Source: Myxococcales bacterium
Lineage (GTDB): Bacteria; Myxococcota_A; Polyangia; Polyangiales; Polyangiaceae
DNA length: 36,602 nt
NCBI GenBank assembly: GCA_025354825.1
Contig: JANXMC010000431.1
Location: forward strand, 1 to 36,602
Direction: 5' to 3'
Shown here: piece after piece, positions 1 to 7,680 of the stretch
Numbering within the stretch: position 1 is the first letter of the stretch
Layout: every line of letters starts with the position of its first letter
Program-made: the position numbers and the translations under genes
The notes under the pieces: model-generated
What the model saw: the letters and a program-made list of their open reading frames with translations, nothing else
Told to the model about the DNA's origin: nothing
The model's database searches: none

Positions 1-1017
1 CGGCCGGAAGCCCGCGCGCGACGCCCCACGCCCCGCAAGCCCTAGGTAGAGCAACACCGCGATGAACAGCGTCGCGCCCACGCCGCGCTTAACGCTGGAG
101 GGGACGCTCGACCCCGACCAGAACCCTTCGATGGCGGCGGCCATGAGAAGCATCACCGCCGCGCCGAAGACGATGACGATGATGTCGCTCGCGACGTCTT
201 GCACCGAGGCGAGGCGCGTCTTCGCGCCGGGGGCGACGATGCTCCAGCCGAGCGCGAGCCCCGCGCCGCCCGCGATGACGATGGCGCCGAGCTCCAACGT
301 GCCGTGGCCGACGATGAACGTGACGATGTTGTCGCCCGCGCCCTGGGACGCGACGTAGCCGAGGGTCGCGCCGATCGAGAGGCCGTTCTCCACCAGGTAG
401 AACGCCGATCCGATGCCGCCGAAGATGCCAAGGGCGAAGCAACGGAGCGCGATGCCCACGTTGTTGTTCACGTAGAAGCCCGCCATCAACGTCCCCTCGC
501 CGCTTCCACGACCGTCGTCGAAGCCACGGGCGTAGGCCTCGGTGAGCGGGCGAAGCATCGCTTCGGGCACCACGCGAAACGCGAACATCGGGTCGTGGAG
601 CGCGCCCGCCACGCCAGCCGTGAACGGAATGAAGAAGAGCGCAAAGGCGAAGAGCATCGCCCACGGGTGCCTCCGGAGCGCGCGCGGAAACGCAGCGAAA
701 GCCCGGCGAAAACCAGACACGCGCGCGGCGACACCCGACCTGCGGCTACGCCCTTGGGCGCCGTAAAACATCGTGTGGGCGCTCGCCGTGAGCCCTTGGA
801 GGTACTCGACGAGGGGCGCGCTGTAGCGAGCACCTTGGGCGCGCGCGAGGTCGGCGCAGACGTCGCGATAGAGCGACGGCACGCGGGCAACCTCGTCGGC
901 GCTGAGCGTGCCGAGACCCCGCGCGGTGGCTCGGCGCGTCAGGCCGTCCAGCTCGGACCAGTCGCGTTGGCGATGGGCGCCGAACGCCGCTTCGGTGACG
1001 GTCGACGTCAGCGCCAC
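1..1017 (-). CDS. SpoIIM family (DUF95) integral membrane protein, C-terminus beyond window
   Basis: The frame is open from a GTG at 1017 to the window edge, giving about 339 residues without a stop. Its start overlaps the stop of the upstream RDD gene (1008-1010), so the two are probably translationally coupled. The N-terminal ~110 residues are soluble and basic. Several hydrophobic segments follow, with the run VNNNVGIALRCFALGIFGG and then FYLVENGLSIG, the glycine-rich conserved core of the stage II sporulation protein M family. In non-sporulating bacteria this family commonly sits beside RDD, MoxR and DUF58 genes. No biochemical function is established for that setting, and a role in membrane or envelope organisation is inference. 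The 3' end lies outside the window. Confidence 0.85.
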   Translation of the reverse strand, partial: MALTSTVTEAAFGAHRQRDWSELDGLTRRATARGLGTLSADEVARVPSLYRDVCADLARAQGARYSAPLVEYLQGLTASAHTMFYGAQGRSRRSGVAARVSGFRRAFAAFPRALRRHPWAMLFAFALFFIPFTAGVAGALHDPMFAFRVVPEAMLRPLTEAYARGFDDGRGSGEGTLMAGFYVNNNVGIALRCFALGIFGGIGSAFYLVENGLSIGATLGYVASQGAGDNIVTFIVGHGTLELGAIVIAGGAGLALGWSIVAPGAKTRLASVQDVASDIIVIVFGAAVMLLMAAAIEGFWSGSSVPSSVKRGVGATLFIAVLLYLGLAGRGASRAGFRP

Positions 1018-1847
1018 GTGCCTTGCCTCCGGTCTTGATGCTGCGGGTGCTGCGGCTCGCGCGACGACGGCGGCGCTTCGCTTCGTCCGGCGTTGGCCGC
1101 GCGGTCGTAGAGAAGGGCGAGCGTGCGCGCCGGATCGGGGACTCGGAAGCCGTACCGCGCGACGAGCGGCGTCAGGATGATGAGGGCGAGCTCTTGCTCG
1201 CGTGCGGCGCCGAGCCGCGTGCGGCGGCGCAAAAAGAGCTCGAGAGCCGCACGCTCGTCGGCGTCGAGCGAGACGACCTCGGGCAACGCCGCGAGCTCGT
1301 GGGGCTGGGCCGGCGGGTGCAGGTAGAGCGGCGAGGCGACGCCCGCTTGGTCGGGAACCACGACCATCGTCCCCGCGACGAGGTCGCCCAGGCGCTGAAA
1401 GCGCGACGTGAGCGCCATCGACACGAGGCCGACGACGTAGCCCGTGGGGAGCGCGTCGGCGGCGCGCAGAATGTTGCGAAGGGCTGCCGCGGCGAAACCG
1501 ATGGGACGCGCGCGGGTTGTCACGACGCGAAGCCCAAGGGCCATTTTGCCGGGCGTGCGGCCGTAAAGCCCTTCCCACACGACGAAGTAGACCCACTGCA
1601 CGCAGAACAGAATCACGAGCAGGAGGCCGATGCTCGCCTTCACGATCGACTCGCTCGCCGAGCTCACGCCGGCGGTGCCGAGCGTGATGAGTAGGCAGAA
1701 GACGCCGACGATTGCGACCACGCCGTAGCAGATGGCGAGGTCTAAGATGTACGCGAGGGAGCGCCGCGCTGGCCCCGCGACGCGATGCCGAAAGACGATG
1801 TGCTCGGGCGTTTCGATCGCAACGAGGGTATCGAGGGCAAGGGGCAT
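1008..1847 (-). CDS. RDD family membrane protein
   Basis: A 279-residue protein. After a short N-terminal strand region (TPEHIVFRHRVAGPARRSLA) it has an R..D-containing first membrane helix at about residues 28-52 (ILDLAICYGVV), a second helix at about 67-92, and the conserved GLYGRTPGKMALGLRVV segment that marks RDD proteins. The C-terminal half is soluble and charged and ends in a Glu/Arg/Gln-rich tail. RDD proteins are small polytopic proteins; some act as ion/proton exchangers, but most have no known role. Its stop overlaps the GTG start of the SpoIIM-like gene by 10 nt, so the pair is one operon. It is transcribed divergently from the kinase at 2034 across a 186-bp spacer with no clear promoter motif. 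Confidence 0.88.
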   Translation of the reverse strand: MPLALDTLVAIETPEHIVFRHRVAGPARRSLAYILDLAICYGVVAIVGVFCLLITLGTAGVSSASESIVKASIGLLLVILFCVQWVYFVVWEGLYGRTPGKMALGLRVVTTRARPIGFAAAALRNILRAADALPTGYVVGLVSMALTSRFQRLGDLVAGTMVVVPDQAGVASPLYLHPPAQPHELAALPEVVSLDADERAALELFLRRRTRLGAAREQELALIILTPLVARYGFRVPDPARTLALLYDRAANAGRSEAPPSSREPQHPQHQDRRQGTWR

Positions 1848-2033
1848 AGGGGTGGGCGCGGAACGAGCGGAAGAGGTCGCAGCTTACGACGCCGCTCATG
1901 TAGCAGCCATGGCGGAGTGGTGCCGGCGCACGCGACCGAAGGTCGAAATCGGCACGAGCGCCAGGGTGGGTGCGTACGTTCGCTCCGCTTGCGCTTGCGG
2001 AGGCCGTTTTCCCGCGAGATCATTGTTCAATCT

Positions 2034-4226
2034 ATGTCGCTCCGCGCGAATATCCTTCTCGTCGACGACAACGCCGCGAACCTGCTGGCGCTCGAAGCGA
2101 CGCTCGACTCCCTCGGCCAGCGGCTCGTGCGGGCGCGCTCCGGCGAAGAGGCCGCGCGCATCGCCCTCGAGGAAGACTTCGCCGTCATCCTTCTCGACGT
2201 CGAAATGCCCGGCATGGACGGCCACGAGACCGCCGCGCTCTTGAAGAGCCGCGAGCGCTCGCGTCACACGCCTCTCATCTTTCTGACGGCGAACGACATG
2301 ACGGCGTCGGGCCTTTCGTTCGCCTACAAGAGCGGCGCCGTCGACTTTCTCGTGAAGCCGTTCGACCCCGTGATTCTCCGCTCGAAGGTCTCGGTTTTCG
2401 TCGAGCTCTTTCTTCGTGGCGAAGAGATCAAAGACAAGGACATCTCGCGGAAGAAGGCCGAGGCCCTCGCCGATCATCTGTCGCGCATTCACGCGCTCAC
2501 GTCGTCGCTGGCCGAGGCGTTGACGTCGAAGCAGATTGCCGACGTCGTCGTCGACCACGGTCTTCAGGCGCTCGGCGCCGATACGTGCTCGCTCTACGCC
2601 CTCGCCGACGAAGGCGGAACTCTCGAGCTGATTGGCCATCACGGCATCGCCGAGTCGGTGGTGAAGGCGATCGGGCGCATCGATATCGACGACGATTTGC
2701 CGAGCGCCATGGCGTTGCGAAAGCTCGAGTCGGTCTTCGTGGAGACGCCCGAAGAGTACGCGGCGCAGTTCCCGGCGCTGTGGGCGCGCGCGGAAAGCGG
2801 CGAGCTTCGCACGCGCGCGTTTTGGTGCGCGCCGCTGGTGATGCACGGGCGAGCGATCGGGCTGCTCGGCATCGGCTTTTTTAAAGCGCACACGTTCGGC
2901 GACGAAGACCGCTCGTTCATCACGACGGTTGCGCGGCAGTGCGGCCAGGCCCTCGAGCGGGCTCGCCTTTACGACGCCGAGCGCCGCGCCAACGACCGGC
3001 TGCAGCTCATCGCCGAGGCGTCACGCGTCCTGTCGTCGACTCTGGATTTTCAGGAGACGCTCGAGAACTTCACCCGCTTCCTGGTGCCCCTCGTTTGCGA
3101 TTGGTGCGCGGTCGACATGCCCGAGGTGGGCGACGTGCCGAAGCTCGCGACCTATGCCCATGCCGACGACGCGAAGACGGCGCTCGTTCGTGAGCTGCGC
3201 GAGAGCTATCCGCCGCGGGCAACCGATACCGAGGGGGTGATGAACGTCCTTCGCACGGGCGTGTCGGAGCTCTATTCGGAAGTGACAGACTCCACGCTGC
3301 GGGCGGTGGCGAACGACGACCGCGAGCTCGCGCTCCGTCGTGGCCTCGGCTTCGCGTCGGCGATGCTGGTGCCGCTCCGAGGTCGCGCGGGGATTCTTGG
3401 CGTGCTGACGCTCGTCTCGACGCGCGAAGGGCACCGCTTCGGAGGTTCCGACTTGGTGCTGGCCGAGGAGCTCGCCGCGCGCGCAGGGCTCGCCGTCGAC
3501 AATGCGCGGCTTCACCGCGAGGCGCAGGACGCAATTCACTTCCGCGACGAGTTCCTGTCGATCGCCTCTCACGAGCTCAATACGCCCCTCACGCCGCTGA
3601 AGCTGCAGCTCGGCACGCTGCGTCGGCATACGCACACGCCCGAGAAAACGGCGGCCAAGCTGGAGATCGCCGAGCGCCAGGTCGATCGTTTGACGAACCT
3701 CGTGCGGCAGCTTCTCGACGTGTCGCGCATCACGGCGGGGCGCCTCGAGCTCGAACGCGAGCACTTCGATTTGCGCGCTGTCGTGCAAGACGTCACGGCG
3801 CGCCTCGAAGAGCAGCTCGCCCGGAGCGGCGCCCGCGTGGCGATCACGCCGGGGCCGCCGGTGCTCGGGTTTTGGGACAGGCTACGCATGGACCAGATCG
3901 CGACGAACCTCGTGAGCAACGCCGTGAAGTACGGGGACGGCAAGCCGGTGGAGGTCGAGGTCTCGACGCGGGCTGGGATAGCGAGACTGGCGGTCTCGGA
4001 TCACGGCATCGGCATCGCGGCCGATCACCAGGCGCGGATTTTCGGCCGCTTCGAGCGCGCGGTCTCGAGCCGCAACTTCGGCGGCTTCGGCCTCGGCCTG
4101 TGGATCGTGCGGCAAATCGTCGAAGCGTCGGGCGGCACGATCGCCGTGGCGAGCACGCCGGGCCTCGGCTCGACGTTCACCGTGGAGTTGCCAACGGGCG
4201 TGTCGAACAGCGAATCGGCGGCGTAG
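2034..4226 (+). CDS. Cytosolic hybrid sensor kinase: receiver - GAF - GAF - HisKA - HATPase
   Basis: The frame is open from 1785, but the ATG at 2034 starts directly before the receiver domain (SLRANILLVDDN), giving 730 residues. The domains in order are a receiver (about 1-125; acidic pair D11/D12, phospho-acceptor D55 in ILLDVEMPGMDG, conserved Lys in FLVKPFD) and two GAF-like sensor domains (about 150-320 and 325-490). A HisKA helix carries the H-box SHELNTPLTPLK (His513), and a HATPase_c domain (about 610-725) has the N-box NLVSNAVKYGDG, DHGIGIA and GFGLGLWIV. There is no membrane segment or signal peptide, so it is cytoplasmic. The receiver at the N-terminus suggests it is phosphorylated by, or passes phosphate to, another kinase. 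No partner regulator is adjacent. The GAF ligands cannot be predicted. Confidence 0.92.
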   Translation: MSLRANILLVDDNAANLLALEATLDSLGQRLVRARSGEEAARIALEEDFAVILLDVEMPGMDGHETAALLKSRERSRHTPLIFLTANDMTASGLSFAYKSGAVDFLVKPFDPVILRSKVSVFVELFLRGEEIKDKDISRKKAEALADHLSRIHALTSSLAEALTSKQIADVVVDHGLQALGADTCSLYALADEGGTLELIGHHGIAESVVKAIGRIDIDDDLPSAMALRKLESVFVETPEEYAAQFPALWARAESGELRTRAFWCAPLVMHGRAIGLLGIGFFKAHTFGDEDRSFITTVARQCGQALERARLYDAERRANDRLQLIAEASRVLSSTLDFQETLENFTRFLVPLVCDWCAVDMPEVGDVPKLATYAHADDAKTALVRELRESYPPRATDTEGVMNVLRTGVSELYSEVTDSTLRAVANDDRELALRRGLGFASAMLVPLRGRAGILGVLTLVSTREGHRFGGSDLVLAEELAARAGLAVDNARLHREAQDAIHFRDEFLSIASHELNTPLTPLKLQLGTLRRHTHTPEKTAAKLEIAERQVDRLTNLVRQLLDVSRITAGRLELEREHFDLRAVVQDVTARLEEQLARSGARVAITPGPPVLGFWDRLRMDQIATNLVSNAVKYGDGKPVEVEVSTRAGIARLAVSDHGIGIAADHQARIFGRFERAVSSRNFGGFGLGLWIVRQIVEASGGTIAVASTPGLGSTFTVELPTGVSNSESAA

Positions 4227-4240
4227 CTTGCAGGCTTTCG

Positions 4241-4262
4241 TGAGCGCGAACGTGCGCGCTTA
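4241..4262. terminator. Possible bidirectional hairpin between convergent genes
   Basis: An inverted repeat AGCGCG-aacgtg-CGCGCT at 4243-4260 can be extended by a G.T and a T-A pair. It lies in the 33-bp gap between the kinase stop (4226) and the lipoprotein stop (4260-4262). There is no U-tract, as is usual in very GC-rich genomes. The position argues for a shared terminator; the stem is short. Confidence 0.4.
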
Positions 4263-4943
4263 GCGACGACGCGGCAGCGCGGGCGACTCGCGCGGGACGG
4301 ACTCGAGCACGTTGTCGAAATGGATCGCCGGAATCACGCGGCTTCGCACGAGGGCGAGGCGCGCAGAAAGCTCCTCGCCGTCGCTCGCCGACGCGACGCG
4401 CGTCTCGTAGCGGACGGTCATGCACTTGTGCATGTGCGCGCCGAACGCGAAGACGTAACCGGTCACCGGCGAAGCGTCGTTCACGCCAGGTTCGAGCGCC
4501 ACCCAGATGCGCGTGTCGAGCTCGTCGGGGCCGGCGATGTTCGCGCTCTCGACCGTCTTGAGCGACGCCGCGGCCTTCCCCGTGGGGGCGAGCCCGAGCT
4601 GCTGCGCGCGCTCTTCGCACTTCGCGCGGTTCATCAGCTCGGGCTCGATGGACGAATGCACGACGAGCTTCGACTCGGTCGGCGGGTGCTCCGCCACGAA
4701 ATCCGGCGTGGAGCGGTCGTCGACGAGCCACGCCGCGCCGTCGGGTAGGGGGACCGAGACGTGCAGGCGCGACGAATGCCGCGCCACGAACGACCCGGGC
4801 TCCGAGCTGAGCGACGGCGCCGAAGGCGAGCGCGCGATTGTCGCGCTCTCGACGTGCCCCGAAGGCGCGCCACACGCCGAAACGAGCGCGGCCACGGCGA
4901 CCGCCATGCCCACGCCGGCTCCACCACCCTCGCAAACGCGCAT
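4260..4943 (-). CDS. Predicted lipoprotein of unknown function, coupled to the aminotransferase gene
   Basis: The frame is open further upstream, but the ATG at 4943 shares one base with the aminotransferase stop (TGATG) and is followed by a lipoprotein signal with lipobox LVSAC (Cys24), giving 227 residues. The mature protein has a Ser/Ala/Pro-rich linker and then a compact domain containing HVSVPLPDGAAWLVDD, VVHSSIEPELMNRAKCEE and KCMTVRYETRV. I do not recognise the family. It resembles small periplasmic alpha/beta domains that carry a few cysteines (two after the lipidated one). The coupling to a cytosolic aminotransferase is more likely an economy of expression than a shared pathway. Confidence 0.8.
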   Translation of the reverse strand: MRVCEGGGAGVGMAVAVAALVSACGAPSGHVESATIARSPSAPSLSSEPGSFVARHSSRLHVSVPLPDGAAWLVDDRSTPDFVAEHPPTESKLVVHSSIEPELMNRAKCEERAQQLGLAPTGKAAASLKTVESANIAGPDELDTRIWVALEPGVNDASPVTGYVFAFGAHMHKCMTVRYETRVASASDGEELSARLALVRSRVIPAIHFDNVLESVPRESPALPRRR

Positions 4944-5863
4944 CAGACCTTCGTGAGCCACTCGGGGTGCGACGAATCCGACCCCTTCACGATGTCGAAG
5001 AAGCGCGCCTGAAGCCGCTTCGTGATCGGCCCCACCACGCCGTCGCCGATGGCGCGGTTGTCGACTTCGCGGATCGGGGTGACCTCGGCCGCGGTGCCCG
5101 TGAGGAACACTTCGTCGGCGAGCCAGAGCTGCTCGCGCGTGATGCGGCACTCGTTGACGGTGATCCCCTCTTCGCGGGCGATCGTCATGATCGTGTCGCG
5201 CGTGATCCCTTCGAGGATGGAGCTCGACAAGTCCGGCGTGTGGAGCACGCCCTTCTTCACGACGAAGATGTTCTCGCCGGTGCCCTCGGAGACGAAGCCG
5301 TTCACGTCGAGCATGATGGCCTCGTCGTACCCGCCGAACTTCGCTTCGCGCTTCGCGAGAACGGAGTTCGTGTACTGCCCCATCATCTTCGCCTTCGCGA
5401 GGCTCACGTTGATGTGGTGGCGCGCGAAGGAGCTAATTTTGCAGCGAATGCCCGACTTGAGGGCCTCGTCGCCGAGGTACGCGCCCCATTTCCACGCGAT
5501 GACCGCGGTGCGGATGGGGTTATTGGGCGCGTAGATTCCCATGGCGCCGTCGCCGATGAAGATGATGGGACGGAGGTACCCCTCGCTCATGTTGTTCGCG
5601 CGGAGCGTGTCGATGCATGCCTGCTTCACCTGCTCGCGCGTGAACTTCGGCTGGCAGAGGGTGAGCTTCGCGGTGTCGAAGAGGCGATCGACGTGCTCGT
5701 TCAGGCGGAAGACTTCGACCGACCCGTTCGTGCGCTGGTACGCGCGGATGCCTTCGAAGGCGCCGACGCCGTAGTGAAGCGAGTGCGTGAGGAGGTGGAC
5801 GTTGGCGTCGTCCCAATTCACGAGCTCGCCGTCCATCCAGACTTTCTGAACCTTGTCGACCAT
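4943..5863 (-). CDS. ilvE: Branched-chain-amino-acid aminotransferase (class IV, PLP)
   Basis: A 306-residue protein, the usual length for bacterial IlvE. It carries out the reversible transamination between 2-oxoglutarate and Leu/Ile/Val, the last step of branched-chain amino acid synthesis, in the cytosol. N-terminal motifs include WMDGELVNWDDANVHLLTH and YGVGAFEGIRAY. The PLP lysine is K159 in LAKAKMMGQYTNS, and the class IV signature reads LDVNGFVSEGTGENIFVV. The ATG at 5863 is preferred over an in-frame start 36 nt upstream because of an AAGGAG Shine-Dalgarno (5871-5876) seven bases ahead. Class IV also includes D-amino-acid transaminase and ADC lyase, but this sequence matches IlvE throughout. 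Confidence 0.95.
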   Translation of the reverse strand: MVDKVQKVWMDGELVNWDDANVHLLTHSLHYGVGAFEGIRAYQRTNGSVEVFRLNEHVDRLFDTAKLTLCQPKFTREQVKQACIDTLRANNMSEGYLRPIIFIGDGAMGIYAPNNPIRTAVIAWKWGAYLGDEALKSGIRCKISSFARHHINVSLAKAKMMGQYTNSVLAKREAKFGGYDEAIMLDVNGFVSEGTGENIFVVKKGVLHTPDLSSSILEGITRDTIMTIAREEGITVNECRITREQLWLADEVFLTGTAAEVTPIREVDNRAIGDGVVGPITKRLQARFFDIVKGSDSSHPEWLTKV

Positions 5864-5870
5864 CCTCGGG

Positions 5871-5876
5871 CTCCTT
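5871..5876 (-). promoter_or_regulatory. Shine-Dalgarno fixing the ilvE start
   Basis: AAGGAG on the minus strand lies seven bases before the ATG at 5863. It is one of the few strong ribosome binding sites in the window, and it decides between 5863 and the upstream in-frame start at 5899. Confidence 0.8.
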
Positions 5877-5985
5877 AAAAGGCGCGCAAACAAGCGCAAA
5901 TACAGCCTTAGCTCAATAGATCCGCAGGGGCCGCGAGGCTAGGGCCAATCCACCGGGCGGCGCGTTCGCGCAGACGTTCCGCGCG

Positions 5986-6801
5986 TCACTTGCGCAGAAG
6001 GACGTACACGGCCCCTTCGCCGCCATCGCCGTCGACCGCCGTCGCGAAGGCTGCGACGTGATCGGCCGCGCGCGTCTGCGAGAGCCACGCGGCGATCTCG
6101 CCGCGGAGGATCCCCTGCCCGGCCGGCGAGTGGTCACCCTTGCCGTGAACGAGGAGCACGCAGCGCTCGCCGCGGGAGCGCTTGTCGCGGAGGAACGCTT
6201 CGACCTGATCGCGTGCTTCGCCCGCACGTAGCCCGTGGAGATCGAGCCGCGCGTCGATGGGCATCATGCCGCGCCGGAGCTTGCGGACGACGTCGGCGGG
6301 GATCTCGACGCGGCGACCTTCGACGCGGTGGCCGTCGTCGCTCACCTCGAAGCGAGCGCCCCCTTCGACGAGGGCTCGCAGGTGGTCGTGCACCGCTTGC
6401 GCCTCGCGCTCGGCCGTTTCGTTCACCGCGGCGCGGCGCTTCGCCTGCTCGGCGGCGGCCGCGACGTCGGTCGGCTGCTGCGACTTGGGGATCCGCTTGC
6501 TTGGCGTATCGAGCGGCGTGACGCCGCTCACGAGCCTGTGGAACGCGATCGCTTCGTCGGCCGCGGAGACCTTGTCGATGCGCGCCGACGCCTGCGACGA
6601 GCCGCCGCGCGTGGTGCGGGCCGCGAGGCTGTCGCGCATCGCGGACGAGGACGACGACGCGCCGCTCGCAACGCCGGCCTTCGCCGCGGCGCGCTTCGCC
6701 TTCTCGGCCGCTTCATCGGCGACGAGCTTCTCTTTGACCGCCTGCAGCTTCGCGAACGGCGAGCCCGGGTCGGGCTTTTGCGTTTTGTCTTTCTTCGTCA
6801 C
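5986..6801 (-). CDS. Smr-domain protein
   Basis: A 271-residue protein from a GTG at 6801 that overlaps the upstream stop by 4 nt (GTGA). The frame is open further upstream, but that part is a shadow of the neighbouring gene. The first ~130 residues are Lys/Ala/Ser-rich and low in complexity, probably disordered or coiled coil. The C-terminal ~90 residues are an Smr domain with the LDLHGL motif, the RCVLLVHGKG motif and a closing AVYVLLRK strand. Smr domains (MutS2 C-terminus and stand-alone forms) bind or nick nucleic acid, and several act in recombination control or ribosome rescue. The exact substrate is unknown here. It is the last gene of a three-gene operon. Confidence 0.88.
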   Translation of the reverse strand: MTKKDKTQKPDPGSPFAKLQAVKEKLVADEAAEKAKRAAAKAGVASGASSSSSAMRDSLAARTTRGGSSQASARIDKVSAADEAIAFHRLVSGVTPLDTPSKRIPKSQQPTDVAAAAEQAKRRAAVNETAEREAQAVHDHLRALVEGGARFEVSDDGHRVEGRRVEIPADVVRKLRRGMMPIDARLDLHGLRAGEARDQVEAFLRDKRSRGERCVLLVHGKGDHSPAGQGILRGEIAAWLSQTRAADHVAAFATAVDGDGGEGAVYVLLRK

Positions 6802-7103
6802 GGCCCTCTCCGTTGCGCGCGTAGCGCCGAAAGCACGCTCTGAATGCCGGTGAGAATGCCGTCTTCGTAGTGCCAGTCGGTGTCGTTCAGCTCGGGAAAA
6901 TCGTGCGGATTGCGCATGTCTTCCAGGGTGAGCCCGGGCTTTAGGCGGCGGGCGAGCTCGAAGACTTTGCGAATCTGCAACTCCTCCATCGACGCGACCA
7001 TTGCCTCGAAGCCGTCCCACGTGGGGGCGCGCTGGGGCGTCTGCGCATCGCTGTTCTCGCTCTCGTTCTCGTGCTCGTTCGGGTTGCTCTCACCGGTGCT
7101 CAT
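6798..7103 (-). CDS. Small conserved-looking protein of unknown function
   Basis: A 101-residue acidic protein from the ATG at 7103, four bases after the ferredoxin stop. Its own stop overlaps the Smr start. The first ~30 residues are rich in Glu, Asn and Ser and look disordered. The rest (WDGFEAMVASMEELQIRKVF, then LARRLKPGLTLEDMRNPHDF) looks like a small helical domain with a DWHYEDGILTGIQSVL end. There is no signal or membrane segment and I recognise no family. It is supported by its tight position in the operon and by low coding plausibility of the other frames. Confidence 0.72.
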   Translation of the reverse strand: MSTGESNPNEHENESENSDAQTPQRAPTWDGFEAMVASMEELQIRKVFELARRLKPGLTLEDMRNPHDFPELNDTDWHYEDGILTGIQSVLSALRAQRRGP

Positions 7104-7107
7104 GGGA

Positions 7108-7428
7108 TCATTGCTCCGTCGTCTTCGTGAGCGCGCGTGCATACGCCTGCTCGAACAGCGTGGGCGCGTCGCCCGGGGCAACCTCTGACACGACGCTCTG
7201 CTGCGGGTAAAGCGCCACCGTCGCCCCGTGCTTCGGACAGATGCCGAGGCACTTCGTCTGCGTGACCCACACCGCGCGGTACGCCGAGCGGCGCGCGACT
7301 TCGTTCTTCATTGCGTCGAACACGGCCTCGCCGGCGTCGCCGCACCCCGCGCCGAGGGGCGAGCCGGCTTCGCGCCGATTCGCGCACACGAAGACGTGCA
7401 GCGCGGGGACGAGGGGGCTCGGCTTCAT
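7108..7428 (-). CDS. Thioredoxin-like [2Fe-2S] ferredoxin domain protein
   Basis: A 106-residue protein. The N-terminal strand HVFVCANRRE, Cys15 and Cys29, and the later C60-x3-C64 (QTKCLGICPKHG) followed by a strand and VALYPQ match the thioredoxin-like 2Fe-2S ferredoxin fold (the Azotobacter shethna/Aquifex Fd type and the NuoE C-terminal half). The four cysteines fit ligation of one [2Fe-2S] cluster, so it probably carries electrons. The partner is unknown. It is the first gene of the operon with the small unknown protein and the Smr protein, which does not point to an obvious redox pathway. A divergent 252-bp spacer separates it from the kinase at 7681 and must hold both promoters. Confidence 0.85.
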   Translation of the reverse strand: MKPSPLVPALHVFVCANRREAGSPLGAGCGDAGEAVFDAMKNEVARRSAYRAVWVTQTKCLGICPKHGATVALYPQQSVVSEVAPGDAPTLFEQAYARALTKTTEQ

Positions 7429-7680
7429 CGGAACAGCTTAGCGCACACGACGAGCACGATGCGGGTGGGGACGTGGATCGCGAGCGGTCGGATCCCACGC
7501 GATCCAAGGCCCGGGGCGCCGCCTCGTAACACCCCCGTTCTGACGAGCTGACGCACGAAAGGCTCTTGGGACAGCCTCGGTTCGGTCATTGCAGCGAGGG
7601 TGGCGTACTCGCAACCGCAGCCTGCCAAATTCCTTCGTGGACGGCCGCGGTCCGCCTTCCCCTCAGAGGTTCTCTCAATC

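Noticed and set aside
1848-2033. tRNA-like or promoter signals in the spacer before the hybrid kinase
   Set aside because: No cloverleaf, T-loop consensus or clear -35/-10 pair could be found.
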